A model generated the notes under the pieces. The model was not told the DNA's origin and did not search any database. It was given only the letters and a program-made list of their open reading frames with translations. Shown piece after piece: positions 1 to 5,412 of a stretch of DNA of 5,412 bases (positions within the stretch are counted from its first letter, which is position 1; each line of letters begins with the position of its first letter). Source of the DNA: Bacteroidota bacterium (GTDB lineage: Bacteria > Bacteroidota > Bacteroidia > Chitinophagales > LD1); NCBI GenBank assembly GCA_003165135.1, contig PLSN01000027.1, positions 1-5,412 of the forward strand, read 5' to 3'. The translations under genes and the position numbers were made by a program.

Positions 1-1
1 G

Positions 2-1561
2 AATTATGTACTGAGCTATACATTAGGCTTGGCTCTTCTGGAGTTTCCTTTTTTCTGTCTGGGACACATTGTAGCATGTGTTTTGGGCTACCCTTTAGAT
101 GGGTTCTCTATGCCCTATCAGTTTTGCATCACGCTGGGAGGAACTTTCTATTCAATGATAGGGCTGGGGTTTACATATATAAATCTCCGTTTCTTTTTCA
201 GGGATAGTATAGCGATACTGATGATGGCTATACTTCTCCTCACTACGAATTATTTTTTTTATAGTGTATTTGAAAATGGCATGACGCATACATATCTGTT
301 TACTATGTACGCTGTGACTATTTATTGTACGATCAAATGGCATGAAAGACAGAAATCATCCTATGCGATATTGATGGGCTTAGCCATAGGACTGGCAATA
401 GTGATGAGGCCTTCAGAGGTCCTTATCATATTGATCCCATTGTTATGGAATATTAAGGACAAGGGGTCATTGCAGGAGAAATTTTGCCTTGTAATGAAGA
501 ATTACATACATCTGGCATTAATGGCATTTATTGTATTGCTCATAGGGTCGATTCAATTGCTATATTGGAAATATTCGACCGGTCATTGGCTTTATAATTC
601 TTATAAAGAGACAGGCCAGTCTTTTGATTTTCGTCATCCCTATCTTCTTAAAGGTATATTTAGTCTAAAGAAAGGATGGCTGGTATATAGTCCGATCATG
701 ATCTTATCGTTTTTGGGCTTTCCCTTTTTGTATAAGAATGCCCGGCAAGTTTCCCTGCCGATCGTGACCTATATGCTTATTAATATTTATGTTGTTTTTA
801 GTTGGTGCCAGTGGGACTACGGTGGTGGATTTGGGAGCAGGCCATTGGTACAGTCTTATGCCGTAATAATTTTGTCAATGGGCTTTGCTATTCAATTTCT
901 TTTTTCAAAACCAGGTTTAAAGTATTTGACTGTTTTGTTTATATCAGGTTGTTCTGTTTTGAACCTGATGCAAACTATCCAATATGCAAAAGGGCTGCTG
1001 AGCCCGGGGGGGCTTAATTCTTATAGTTATCGCCTGCTGTTTGGAAAGCTGTCAATCAATACAGACGATTTGAAATCATTTCAAAAGCTAGACAAAATAG
1101 AAGGCGTAATATTGTCAGTAGATACTATATCTGCTCATGTGCAGGGTGAAGGCAGATCTTCATTTTTGATGACCAGCCCAATTTTATTGCCCGGTAATGA
1201 TAGCCTGATATATACTGGTGAATTAAGATCAGGTGATGTGTCGTATCTCAGATTGACTGCCAAGGGTAGGTTTGATGCCATTTCTTATAACTACAAAGAG
1301 CTGCCTGCAATTAAATTATCTTATACAGATGAGACACATCGGAAAATATCTGAAAGAATAGTAAAGATTGAACCATTGATCAACCGCCTTGACAAGCAAT
1401 TAAATGTCGATTATTTAGGCGATCCGAATGTTTGGTGCCCTTTCGATTTTGTGCTCAAAACTCCGCCCAAGGCAAGATATCTTTCAATATCAATAGTTAA
1501 TCATAGTGGAAATAATACAATGGTAGATAGCTTGATGATAGAACAAATACATATAAAGTAA
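2..1561 (+). CDS. Polytopic membrane glycosyltransferase-like protein (GT39-type), 5' truncated
   Basis: The reading frame is open to the left edge (NYVLSYTLG precedes the TTG at 29), so the true start lies outside the window and the TTG is not a credible start. About 519 residues are visible. The first two thirds hold roughly ten hydrophobic segments, starting with the one around LALLEFPFFCLGHIVA. Loop motifs resemble Bacteroidota GT39/PMT-like proteins: GYPLDGFSMPYQ, RPSE near base 410, KKGWLVYSP near 680, and WCQWDYGGGFGSRP near 805-845. From about base 1015 the chain turns hydrophilic and beta-rich, suggesting a C-terminal extracytoplasmic domain of about 180 residues. Family members are thought to transfer sugars from lipid-linked donors to envelope acceptors; donor and acceptor here are unknown. 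The acidic first-loop motif expected of a GT-C enzyme is not visible, probably because it is upstream. A run of seven G at 1006-1012 lies at the membrane/soluble boundary. Family assignment is by recalled motif similarity. Confidence 0.8.
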   Translation, partial: NYVLSYTLGLALLEFPFFCLGHIVACVLGYPLDGFSMPYQFCITLGGTFYSMIGLGFTYINLRFFFRDSIAILMMAILLLTTNYFFYSVFENGMTHTYLFTMYAVTIYCTIKWHERQKSSYAILMGLAIGLAIVMRPSEVLIILIPLLWNIKDKGSLQEKFCLVMKNYIHLALMAFIVLLIGSIQLLYWKYSTGHWLYNSYKETGQSFDFRHPYLLKGIFSLKKGWLVYSPIMILSFLGFPFLYKNARQVSLPIVTYMLINIYVVFSWCQWDYGGGFGSRPLVQSYAVIILSMGFAIQFLFSKPGLKYLTVLFISGCSVLNLMQTIQYAKGLLSPGGLNSYSYRLLFGKLSINTDDLKSFQKLDKIEGVILSVDTISAHVQGEGRSSFLMTSPILLPGNDSLIYTGELRSGDVSYLRLTAKGRFDAISYNYKELPAIKLSYTDETHRKISERIVKIEPLINRLDKQLNVDYLGDPNVWCPFDFVLKTPPKARYLSISIVNHSGNNTMVDSLMIEQIHIK

Positions 1562-1567
1562 CTTTTG

Positions 1568-2266
1568 CTATAGCATTCCCTCATCCGAAAAACTATAATA
1601 GGCATTTTCGCCGATGATGAGGTGGTCATTTAGCTGGATCTCCATAGTGGTGCATGCAGCTTTTAATTTTTTTGTCATATCTATGTCCTGCTGTGAGGGT
1701 TTGAGATTGCCGGAGGGGTGATTGTGCGCTACTATGATATAGGAGGCTAACTTTTCGATGGCTGCCTTGAGGATGATCTTGATATCGGCTATTGTTCCGG
1801 ATATGCCGCCACGACTGAGCGTATCATGAGAGATCACCTTTAGGGATTTACTTAAGTAGAGTACTACAAATTCTTCATGTGCCAGATCAGAAAGAGAAGC
1901 CTGAATATAATCGTACGCTTGTGAGGAATTTTTGATGACAGGTTTTTCGAGAGCACTGCTCCTCTGCCTGCGCCTGCCGAGTTCCATGGCAGCAATGATG
2001 CTAATGGCCTTCGCTTCGCCTATGCCCCGATATTTTTTCAGATCGTTTACACTCAGTTTGCTTAGCTCCAGAAGGTTATTCTGTGATCCCTCGAGTATCC
2101 TTTGCGACAGGCTCACAGCTGACTCGTCGTCATTGCCGGAGCTGATCAGGATGGCTATCAGTTCGGCATCGCTGAGAGCGGCTTTACCTTTAAGCATTAG
2201 TTTCTCGCGGGGCCTGTCATCTTCTGCCCACTGTTTGATGCTGAATGGTATTTTATCTTCTGACAT
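1568..2266 (-). CDS. radC: RadC family JAB1/MPN (JAMM) domain protein
   Basis: Complete 232-residue protein, the usual length for RadC. The N-terminal part (about 1-100) carries the conserved IKQWAEDDRPREKL and ALSDAELIAILI segments, then a helix-hairpin-helix around LKKYRGIGEAKA (76-87). The C-terminal JAMM domain (about 110-232) has the motif HNHPSG at 181-186 followed by Asp194, giving metal ligands His181, His183 and Asp194 with Ser185. The upstream glutamate is Glu131 or Glu132 in HEEF. SRGGISGT (151-158) and the C-terminal YYSFSDEGML also match the family. The metal site looks intact. RadC was named for DNA repair, but its biochemical role is unresolved. The ATG at 2266 is chosen because the conserved N terminus begins right after it; an A-rich AGTTAAA precedes it, with no clear Shine-Dalgarno. 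Its stop is 6 bases from the stop of the convergent membrane protein gene, leaving no room for a normal terminator between them. Confidence 0.97.
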   Translation of the reverse strand: MSEDKIPFSIKQWAEDDRPREKLMLKGKAALSDAELIAILISSGNDDESAVSLSQRILEGSQNNLLELSKLSVNDLKKYRGIGEAKAISIIAAMELGRRRQRSSALEKPVIKNSSQAYDYIQASLSDLAHEEFVVLYLSKSLKVISHDTLSRGGISGTIADIKIILKAAIEKLASYIIVAHNHPSGNLKPSQQDIDMTKKLKAACTTMEIQLNDHLIIGENAYYSFSDEGML

Positions 2267-2301
2267 TTTAACTATTGTTTGGAAGGTTGATTTAGAAATT
2301 T

Positions 2302-2360
2302 CGAACGTTTGTATTACAAAAATATGTTGAGTGAAATTTATAGTACGAATGTTTGAATTT
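2302..2360. repeat. Imperfect 15-base direct repeat in the divergent promoter region
   Basis: CGAACGTTTGTATTA (2302-2316) and CGAATGTTTGAATTT (2346-2360) match at 12 of 15 positions with start points 44 bases apart, close to four helical turns. The first copy overlaps the predicted radC transcription start and the second overlaps its predicted -33 region. That placement would suit a regulator binding two half-sites, but no regulator is known and chance similarity in A/T-rich DNA is possible. Confidence 0.25.
2317..2324 (-). promoter_or_regulatory. Candidate Bacteroidota -7 box for radC
   Basis: Read on the minus strand this is TATTTTTG, a full match to the Bacteroidota -7 consensus TAnnTTTG. 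It lies 50 bases upstream of the radC ATG, predicting a leader of roughly 45 bases. A TTCG at 2346-2349 (minus strand), 21 bases further upstream, is a three-out-of-four match to the -33 TTTG box. The match is by eye only; such short A/T-rich motifs also occur by chance. Confidence 0.45.
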
Positions 2361-2384
2361 AATGTTTAGACGCGGGTCTTAGTA

Positions 2385-2392
2385 TAATTTTG
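2385..2392 (+). promoter_or_regulatory. Candidate Bacteroidota -7 box for the acylase gene
   Basis: TAATTTTG matches the TAnnTTTG consensus and lies 28 bases upstream of the acylase ATG at 2421, implying a short leader of about 20 bases. I see no convincing -33 TTTG at the usual 19-21 base spacing; the nearest TTTG (2352-2355) is 29 bases away. The leader before the ATG is A-rich (GAATTAAAAAATATTGTA) with no purine-rich ribosome binding site, which is typical of the phylum. Confidence 0.45.
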
Positions 2393-2420
2393 CGCATCAA
2401 AAGAATTAAAAAATATTGTA

Positions 2421-4511
2421 ATGAGAAAGATACTCTTGACCTTTGTTCTTTTTTGCTCTGTAGCTGCTTATGCTCAGCGTGATTATAAACAGAATGTAGA
2501 GATAGTCCGCGATAGTTTCGGGGTGCCTCATATATTTGGCAAGACTGATGCAGACGTAGGCTATGGTTTGGGGTGGGCTACCTGTGAAGATGATTTTAAG
2601 ACACTGCAATGGATGTTTCTGGCAGGTAAAAAAATGGCAGGCAGAAACATTGGTAAAGATGGTGCAATAATAGATTTTGCAGTCAATCTGCTGCGTGTCA
2701 GGGAACTGGTAGATGAGCGATATGAGAAAGACCTTTCACCTCATGTGCGTGAGATCATCGAGGCAATGACAGCCGCAGTCAATAAATATGCAGAGCTGCA
2801 CCCAGAGGAGGTATTAGTTAAAAAAGCTTTCCCGGCTTCACCTAAAGATATTGTAGCAGGGTATGTACTCGCAGAGGCGCTGCTCAGCGGAGTAGATGGC
2901 CCTCTGAAAGACATCGTAAATGGCAAACAGCCTCAGATTCCCTTTGCTGACAAAGGTAAAGGCTCAAACGGCATAGCCTTCAATTCAAGCAAGACTAAAG
3001 ATGGCTCTGTCTATCTGGATATCAACTCACATCAACCTCTTGAGGGGCCTTTGTCATGGTATGAAATACATCTTTGTAGTGAGGAAGGCTGGAACGTCAT
3101 GGGCGGTACCTTTCACGGCGGAGTGACAGTTTTTCATGGGGTGAATGAAAACCTTGGATGGGCTCATACTGTCAATAATTTTGATGCCGTAGACGTATTT
3201 CAGCTGCAAGCTGATCCGAATAAGAAAGGAAACTATCTGTTTGACGGAGTATCATACCCTCTGGAAACAAAGAAAGTATGGCTGCATGTGAATCTCGCTA
3301 AGAAAGGCAAATTCATACTACCCGTGTCGAAAAGGGTATGGTGGAGCAAATATGGCGCTACACTGGTCACAAAGAAAGGAATCTTCGCCATCCGTCTCGG
3401 TGCTACCTCTAATGTCAAGACCATTGAGCAATATTTCAGGATGAACAAAGCCCGCAATTATACGGAGTTCAGGGCGGCGCTGGATATACAAGGGGCTGCT
3501 ATGATGACCACGATATATGGCGATAGGAATGATACCATTTATTGCCTTAGCAATGGCCTGATACCTATTCGCCCGGCGGGATACAACTGGCAAAGCACAG
3601 TGCCGGGCAATACCTCAAAGACCCTTTGGACCACTTTTCATCCGGAGTCTGACCTGCCTCAGGTCGTAAATCCAAAGTCGGGGTATGTATTTAATTTCAA
3701 TAATTCTGCCTTCGACTGTACTGCTCCCGCGGATGATCCTAAACCTGCAAACTATGACCCTACTATGGGCTATACCCTCACACCTACTAGCCGTAGTATA
3801 CGCTTCAATGAGATCATAAAAAATTATGGAAAGATAGATTGGAATGATTTTCTGAAGATCAAATATGATGAAGGCTATGGCAGGCAGATACACTTCTTCA
3901 AAGACTTTCCGATAGATGATATTTTTGAATTGACAGAAAAAGAATATCCTGACGTAGCGGACATGCTTCATAAATTTCAAATATGGGATACCTATCGCCT
4001 TGCGCCAGTCACAGATACCAATTTTGCTGCGGTTTATAAGACTATGTGGAACCTCTACAGCGATAGCAATGATTCTACAGTCCACTTATACAGTACTGAT
4101 GCTAAGGCAAGACATGATTTCTTCCTGAGCAGTATCCGCAAGTCGAAGAAAGAACTTATGAGAGATTTTGGCAGCATCAATATACAGCTCGGGGACCTGC
4201 AGAGGCATCAGCGAGGTAATGTAGAAATACCATTAGGCGGTGGGCCTGATGTGATACGTGCGGCATATCCTCAGCCATACAAAAATGGCCGTTTCCGTGT
4301 ATTTGTAGGAGACTCATACATCATGCTGGTCAGGTTTACTAAGGATGGCCCTGAGATACATACGGTGTCTCCATATGGGGCATCAAATAAACCCAATAGT
4401 CCACACTATACAGACCAGATGCAGCTATATGCCAATAAGCAAACTAAGCCGATGACCCTGAATAAGGCTGAAGTATATAAGCATGCTGAAAAAATCTATC
4501 ACCCGCAATAA
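2421..4511 (+). CDS. Exported penicillin acylase family Ntn-hydrolase (PvdQ/aculeacin acylase-like)
   Basis: Complete 696-residue precursor. A signal peptide (MRKILLTFVLFCSVAAYA, likely cut before Gln19) sends it to the periplasm; it lacks a lipoprotein cysteine and an obvious type IX secretion tail. The alpha-chain region has the family opening RDSFGVPHIFG (30-40) and YGLGWATCEDDF. Self-cleavage is predicted before Ser182 in GSNG, making it the N-terminal nucleophile of a 515-residue beta chain. Counting Ser182 as beta-1, His204 is beta-23 and Val251 is beta-70, the same spacing as the catalytic His and oxyanion Val of PvdQ. GYVFNFNN (421-428) matches the segment carrying the catalytic Asn, probably Asn427. 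These enzymes hydrolyse amide-linked acyl groups (acyl-homoserine lactones, lipopeptides, beta-lactams); the substrate cannot be told from sequence. TAA is followed directly by an in-frame TAG. The gene appears monocistronic, divergent from radC. Confidence 0.93.
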   Translation: MRKILLTFVLFCSVAAYAQRDYKQNVEIVRDSFGVPHIFGKTDADVGYGLGWATCEDDFKTLQWMFLAGKKMAGRNIGKDGAIIDFAVNLLRVRELVDERYEKDLSPHVREIIEAMTAAVNKYAELHPEEVLVKKAFPASPKDIVAGYVLAEALLSGVDGPLKDIVNGKQPQIPFADKGKGSNGIAFNSSKTKDGSVYLDINSHQPLEGPLSWYEIHLCSEEGWNVMGGTFHGGVTVFHGVNENLGWAHTVNNFDAVDVFQLQADPNKKGNYLFDGVSYPLETKKVWLHVNLAKKGKFILPVSKRVWWSKYGATLVTKKGIFAIRLGATSNVKTIEQYFRMNKARNYTEFRAALDIQGAAMMTTIYGDRNDTIYCLSNGLIPIRPAGYNWQSTVPGNTSKTLWTTFHPESDLPQVVNPKSGYVFNFNNSAFDCTAPADDPKPANYDPTMGYTLTPTSRSIRFNEIIKNYGKIDWNDFLKIKYDEGYGRQIHFFKDFPIDDIFELTEKEYPDVADMLHKFQIWDTYRLAPVTDTNFAAVYKTMWNLYSDSNDSTVHLYSTDAKARHDFFLSSIRKSKKELMRDFGSINIQLGDLQRHQRGNVEIPLGGGPDVIRAAYPQPYKNGRFRVFVGDSYIMLVRFTKDGPEIHTVSPYGASNKPNSPHYTDQMQLYANKQTKPMTLNKAEVYKHAEKIYHPQ

Positions 4512-4565
4512 TAGGCGTAAAACTTATCCATCATCTTCATTGCCTGACACACCTAAATGTCAAAG

Positions 4566-4604
4566 AACACTATTTGTGTTTATATTGCAAATATAGCATT
4601 TTTT
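4566..4604 (+). terminator. Possible weak terminator after the acylase gene
   Basis: Two adjacent small hairpins occur 55-84 bases past the acylase stop: AACAC/GTGTT with loop TATTT (4566-4580), then TATATT/AATATA with loop GCA (4581-4595). T6 (4599-4604) follows three bases after the second stem. The layout is terminator-like, but the second stem has no G-C pair, so its strength is doubtful. Confidence 0.3.
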
Positions 4605-4675
4605 ATCATAATAGCCAAACCTCTTTTCCGTGACAGGAAGACTTTAGGCGTAGCATTTGAGCAAAACAGTAATTT

Positions 4676-4804
4676 ATGGGTCGAAAAGAAAATGCAGGTA
4701 GGACCGAAACGCTTGTGGTCATTGTCTTTGCGCTGTGTGGGGAAGGATTGTATTTCGAATTGATTTTCGTGATAATAAAAAAAGACGGTTTTACTGGCTT
4801 ATAG
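4676..4804 (+). CDS. Possible small hydrophobic protein, 42 aa
   Basis: An ATG at 4676 opens a 42-codon frame ending at TAG 4802-4804. The peptide begins MGRKENAGRTE, has a hydrophobic middle (TLVVIVFALCGEGLYFELI, then FVII) that could span a membrane with a Gly-Glu interruption, and ends KKDGFTGL. Charged residues flank the hydrophobic stretch, as in small membrane peptides. There is no clear ribosome binding site or consensus promoter. The peptide seems vaguely familiar as a short hypothetical ORF in Bacteroidota, but I cannot verify this. It may instead be an incidental frame within a dispersed repeat, since its 3' end carries one arm of an inverted repeat. No function is assigned. Confidence 0.25.
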   Translation: MGRKENAGRTETLVVIVFALCGEGLYFELIFVIIKKDGFTGL

Positions 4805-4823
4805 CATCGTTCGAAAATCAATT
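4758..4823. repeat. Perfect 12-base inverted repeat with 42-base spacer
   Basis: AATTGATTTTCG (4758-4769) and its exact reverse complement CGAAAATCAATT (4812-4823) are separated by 42 bases. The left arm lies in the last third of the possible small ORF and the right arm starts 7 bases after its stop. The long loop argues against a simple terminator; the arms could be the ends of a small decayed element or a folded RNA. No target-site duplication is apparent at the arm edges. Confidence 0.5.
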
Positions 4824-4868
4824 TTCGCTTAAATTATTTTCTGATAGCAATGATATCAGATCAGCTCC

Positions 4869-4925
4869 ACAGAGATGCAAAATCTTGCGTCTCAAATGTG
4901 AAGAAGCAAGATTTTACGTCTCTAC
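4869..4925. repeat. Tandem pair of 28-base palindromic units (GAGACG...CGTCTC type)
   Basis: Two palindrome-like units sit side by side: 4869-4896, with core GAGATGCAA/TTGCGTCTC (9-base stem with one G-T pair, loop AATC), and 4898-4925, whose minus strand starts GTAGAGACGTAAAATCTTGC. The two units can also pair with each other: 18-base arms 4871-4888 and 4906-4923 match at 16 positions, with one of the other two a G-T pair. The pattern resembles dispersed GTAGAGACGC-type palindromes that I recall from Bacteroidota and cyanobacteria; this is memory, not a search. The minus-strand TAG stop of the YdcF-like gene (4922-4924) lies inside the outer GTAGAGACG end. There is no T-run, so any termination role would rest on the hairpin alone. 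Confidence 0.7.
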
Positions 4926-5412
4926 TCGTTAAAATTAATATGCTTGCCTCTAGTGCCGCTAAAGCGGGTCCAGAAGCCTTCCCTGTCAGATAGTTTTACA
5001 AATTTCGGTTCATAGGCACCTGAGAAATCTACCTTTGGCATTTGAGCATGCCAGTTATTTCTATTCACTATGACTGAATCATATACTATCGGGATGTAGT
5101 CCATATTGCCACACCTCTTTTTCAAGAAGCCTCTCAAGAGCTTGACTTGAAAAGGATCGGCTGCCAGAGCAACTCTTTTGAAACCCATCTTCTTTGCCAT
5201 TTTGAGGCCATACCACACGTTTTCGGTGCTATGTTCTGCCCTGATCTCAGAGAAGGTATGATTAGCCGGCACGCCGAGTGAATCTGCAACTATCTTCATT
5301 GCTTTCCCTTCATAATATGGGGTACTAACAGCGGCGCCGGAGAAGATGATATTTTTTGCGATGCCATGATCGTATAGATATTTGGCCCATAGCACCCGGG
5401 CAGTAAAGATCA
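4922..5412 (-). CDS. YdcF/SanA/ElyC-like DUF218 protein, 5' truncated
   Basis: The frame stays open to the right edge: IFTARV precedes LWAKYLYDHGIAKNIIF, so the GTG at 5393-5395 is an internal Val and the start lies outside the window. About 163 residues are visible. Family hallmarks are the ARVLWAKYLYDHG helix, the NIIFSGAA strand-loop (around 5351-5330), YYEGKAM, Glu followed by AEHSTENV (5239-5216, the E..S.nT.EN motif), and RVALAADPFQ (5173-5144), the counterpart of the lvTs.fH segment of YdcF. The C terminus FWTRFSGTRGKHINFNE ends where I expect relatives to end. The missing N terminus probably holds a membrane anchor or signal and the first strand of the Rossmann-like fold. SanA and ElyC are linked to envelope barrier function and peptidoglycan metabolism in enterobacteria; the reaction is unknown. 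The stop codon lies in a palindromic repeat. Confidence 0.88.
   Translation of the reverse strand, partial: IFTARVLWAKYLYDHGIAKNIIFSGAAVSTPYYEGKAMKIVADSLGVPANHTFSEIRAEHSTENVWYGLKMAKKMGFKRVALAADPFQVKLLRGFLKKRCGNMDYIPIVYDSVIVNRNNWHAQMPKVDFSGAYEPKFVKLSDREGFWTRFSGTRGKHINFNE

Larger units (their letters stand above)
4512..4868. other. Intergenic region downstream of the acylase gene
   Basis: This stretch lies between the acylase stop and the palindromic repeats near the YdcF-like gene. It has no recognisable conserved gene. It contains two weak A/T-rich hairpins followed by T6 near 4566-4604, a possible 42-codon ORF at 4676-4804, and a 12-base perfect inverted repeat (4758-4769 and 4812-4823). 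I see nothing identifiable in 4512-4565, 4605-4675 or 4824-4868. Because both flanking genes end towards this region, no promoter for either is expected here. Confidence 0.6.

Noticed and set aside
1566..1575. Perfect 10-base palindrome TGCTATAGCA between the convergent membrane protein and radC genes
   Set aside because: Only a 3-base stem would form around TATA, with no T-run; too short to call a terminator or binding site.
1932..2330. Plus-strand open frame of 132 codons opposite radC
   Set aside because: It is antisense to the well-conserved radC coding sequence, and its Ser/Leu/Arg-rich product matches nothing I recognise.
3233..4085. Minus-strand open frames inside the acylase gene
   Set aside because: They overlap conserved acylase coding sequence and show no motifs; they are shadow frames.
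4557..4763. Plus-strand 68-codon frame with a hydrophobic N-terminal stretch
   Set aside because: No ribosome binding site or promoter, it runs through the weak terminator-like hairpins, and the composition after the first 20 residues looks non-coding.
4606..4821. Minus-strand 71-codon frame over the same intergenic region
   Set aside because: It overlaps the small plus-strand ORF candidate and the inverted repeat, and has no recognisable domain or leader signal; repeat or chance origin is more likely.
5327..5353. SGA instead of the SGG glycine pair in the YdcF-like protein
   Set aside because: Bacteroidota members of the family, as I recall them, often have SGS or SGA here, so this is not evidence of inactivation.
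1..5412. Possible defence island, secretion system or biosynthetic cluster
   Set aside because: The four main genes alternate in strand and belong to unrelated families; no nuclease-effector pair, transposase, integrase, CRISPR array or tRNA is visible.

Overview
This window most likely comes from a chromosome of the phylum Bacteroidota. The intergenic regions carry TAnnTTTG-type -7 promoter boxes. Translation starts follow A/T-rich leaders without a clear Shine-Dalgarno sequence. The polytopic membrane protein and the YdcF-type protein both look like Bacteroidota subfamilies. A finer placement (for example a Chitinophagaceae-like lineage) would be a guess.

Layout from left to right. (1) Bases 2-1561, plus strand: the 3' part of a multi-spanning membrane protein resembling glycosyltransferase family 39, with a soluble C-terminal domain; its start lies outside the window. 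(2) Bases 1568-2266, minus strand: a complete RadC with an intact JAMM metal site, convergent with gene 1 and separated from it by 6 bases. (3) Bases 2267-2420: a divergent promoter region with one candidate -7 box facing each way and an imperfect 15-base direct repeat. (4) Bases 2421-4511, plus strand: a complete, exported Ntn-hydrolase of the penicillin acylase superfamily, closest in motif spacing to the PvdQ / aculeacin A acylase group. Its predicted Ser, His and Val active-site residues sit at exactly the PvdQ spacing. (5) Bases 4512-4921: a non-coding or weakly coding stretch with a possible weak terminator, a possible 42-codon ORF, a 12-base perfect inverted repeat and a tandem pair of 28-base palindromic units. 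(6) Bases 4922-5412, minus strand: the C-terminal part of a YdcF/SanA/ElyC-like DUF218 protein, cut by the right edge.

The genes do not form an operon. They alternate in strand (+, -, +, -) and look like independent housekeeping or envelope genes. Genes 1, 4 and 6 act in or at the cell envelope; radC is cytoplasmic. I do not see a defence system, mobile element with a transposase, CRISPR array or other clearly new multi-gene system. The points most worth checking are the acylase, whose substrate cannot be read from sequence, and the 4676-4925 intergenic block. In that block, a palindromic repeat supplies the stop codon of the YdcF-like gene, and there may be a small membrane peptide gene or a dispersed element.
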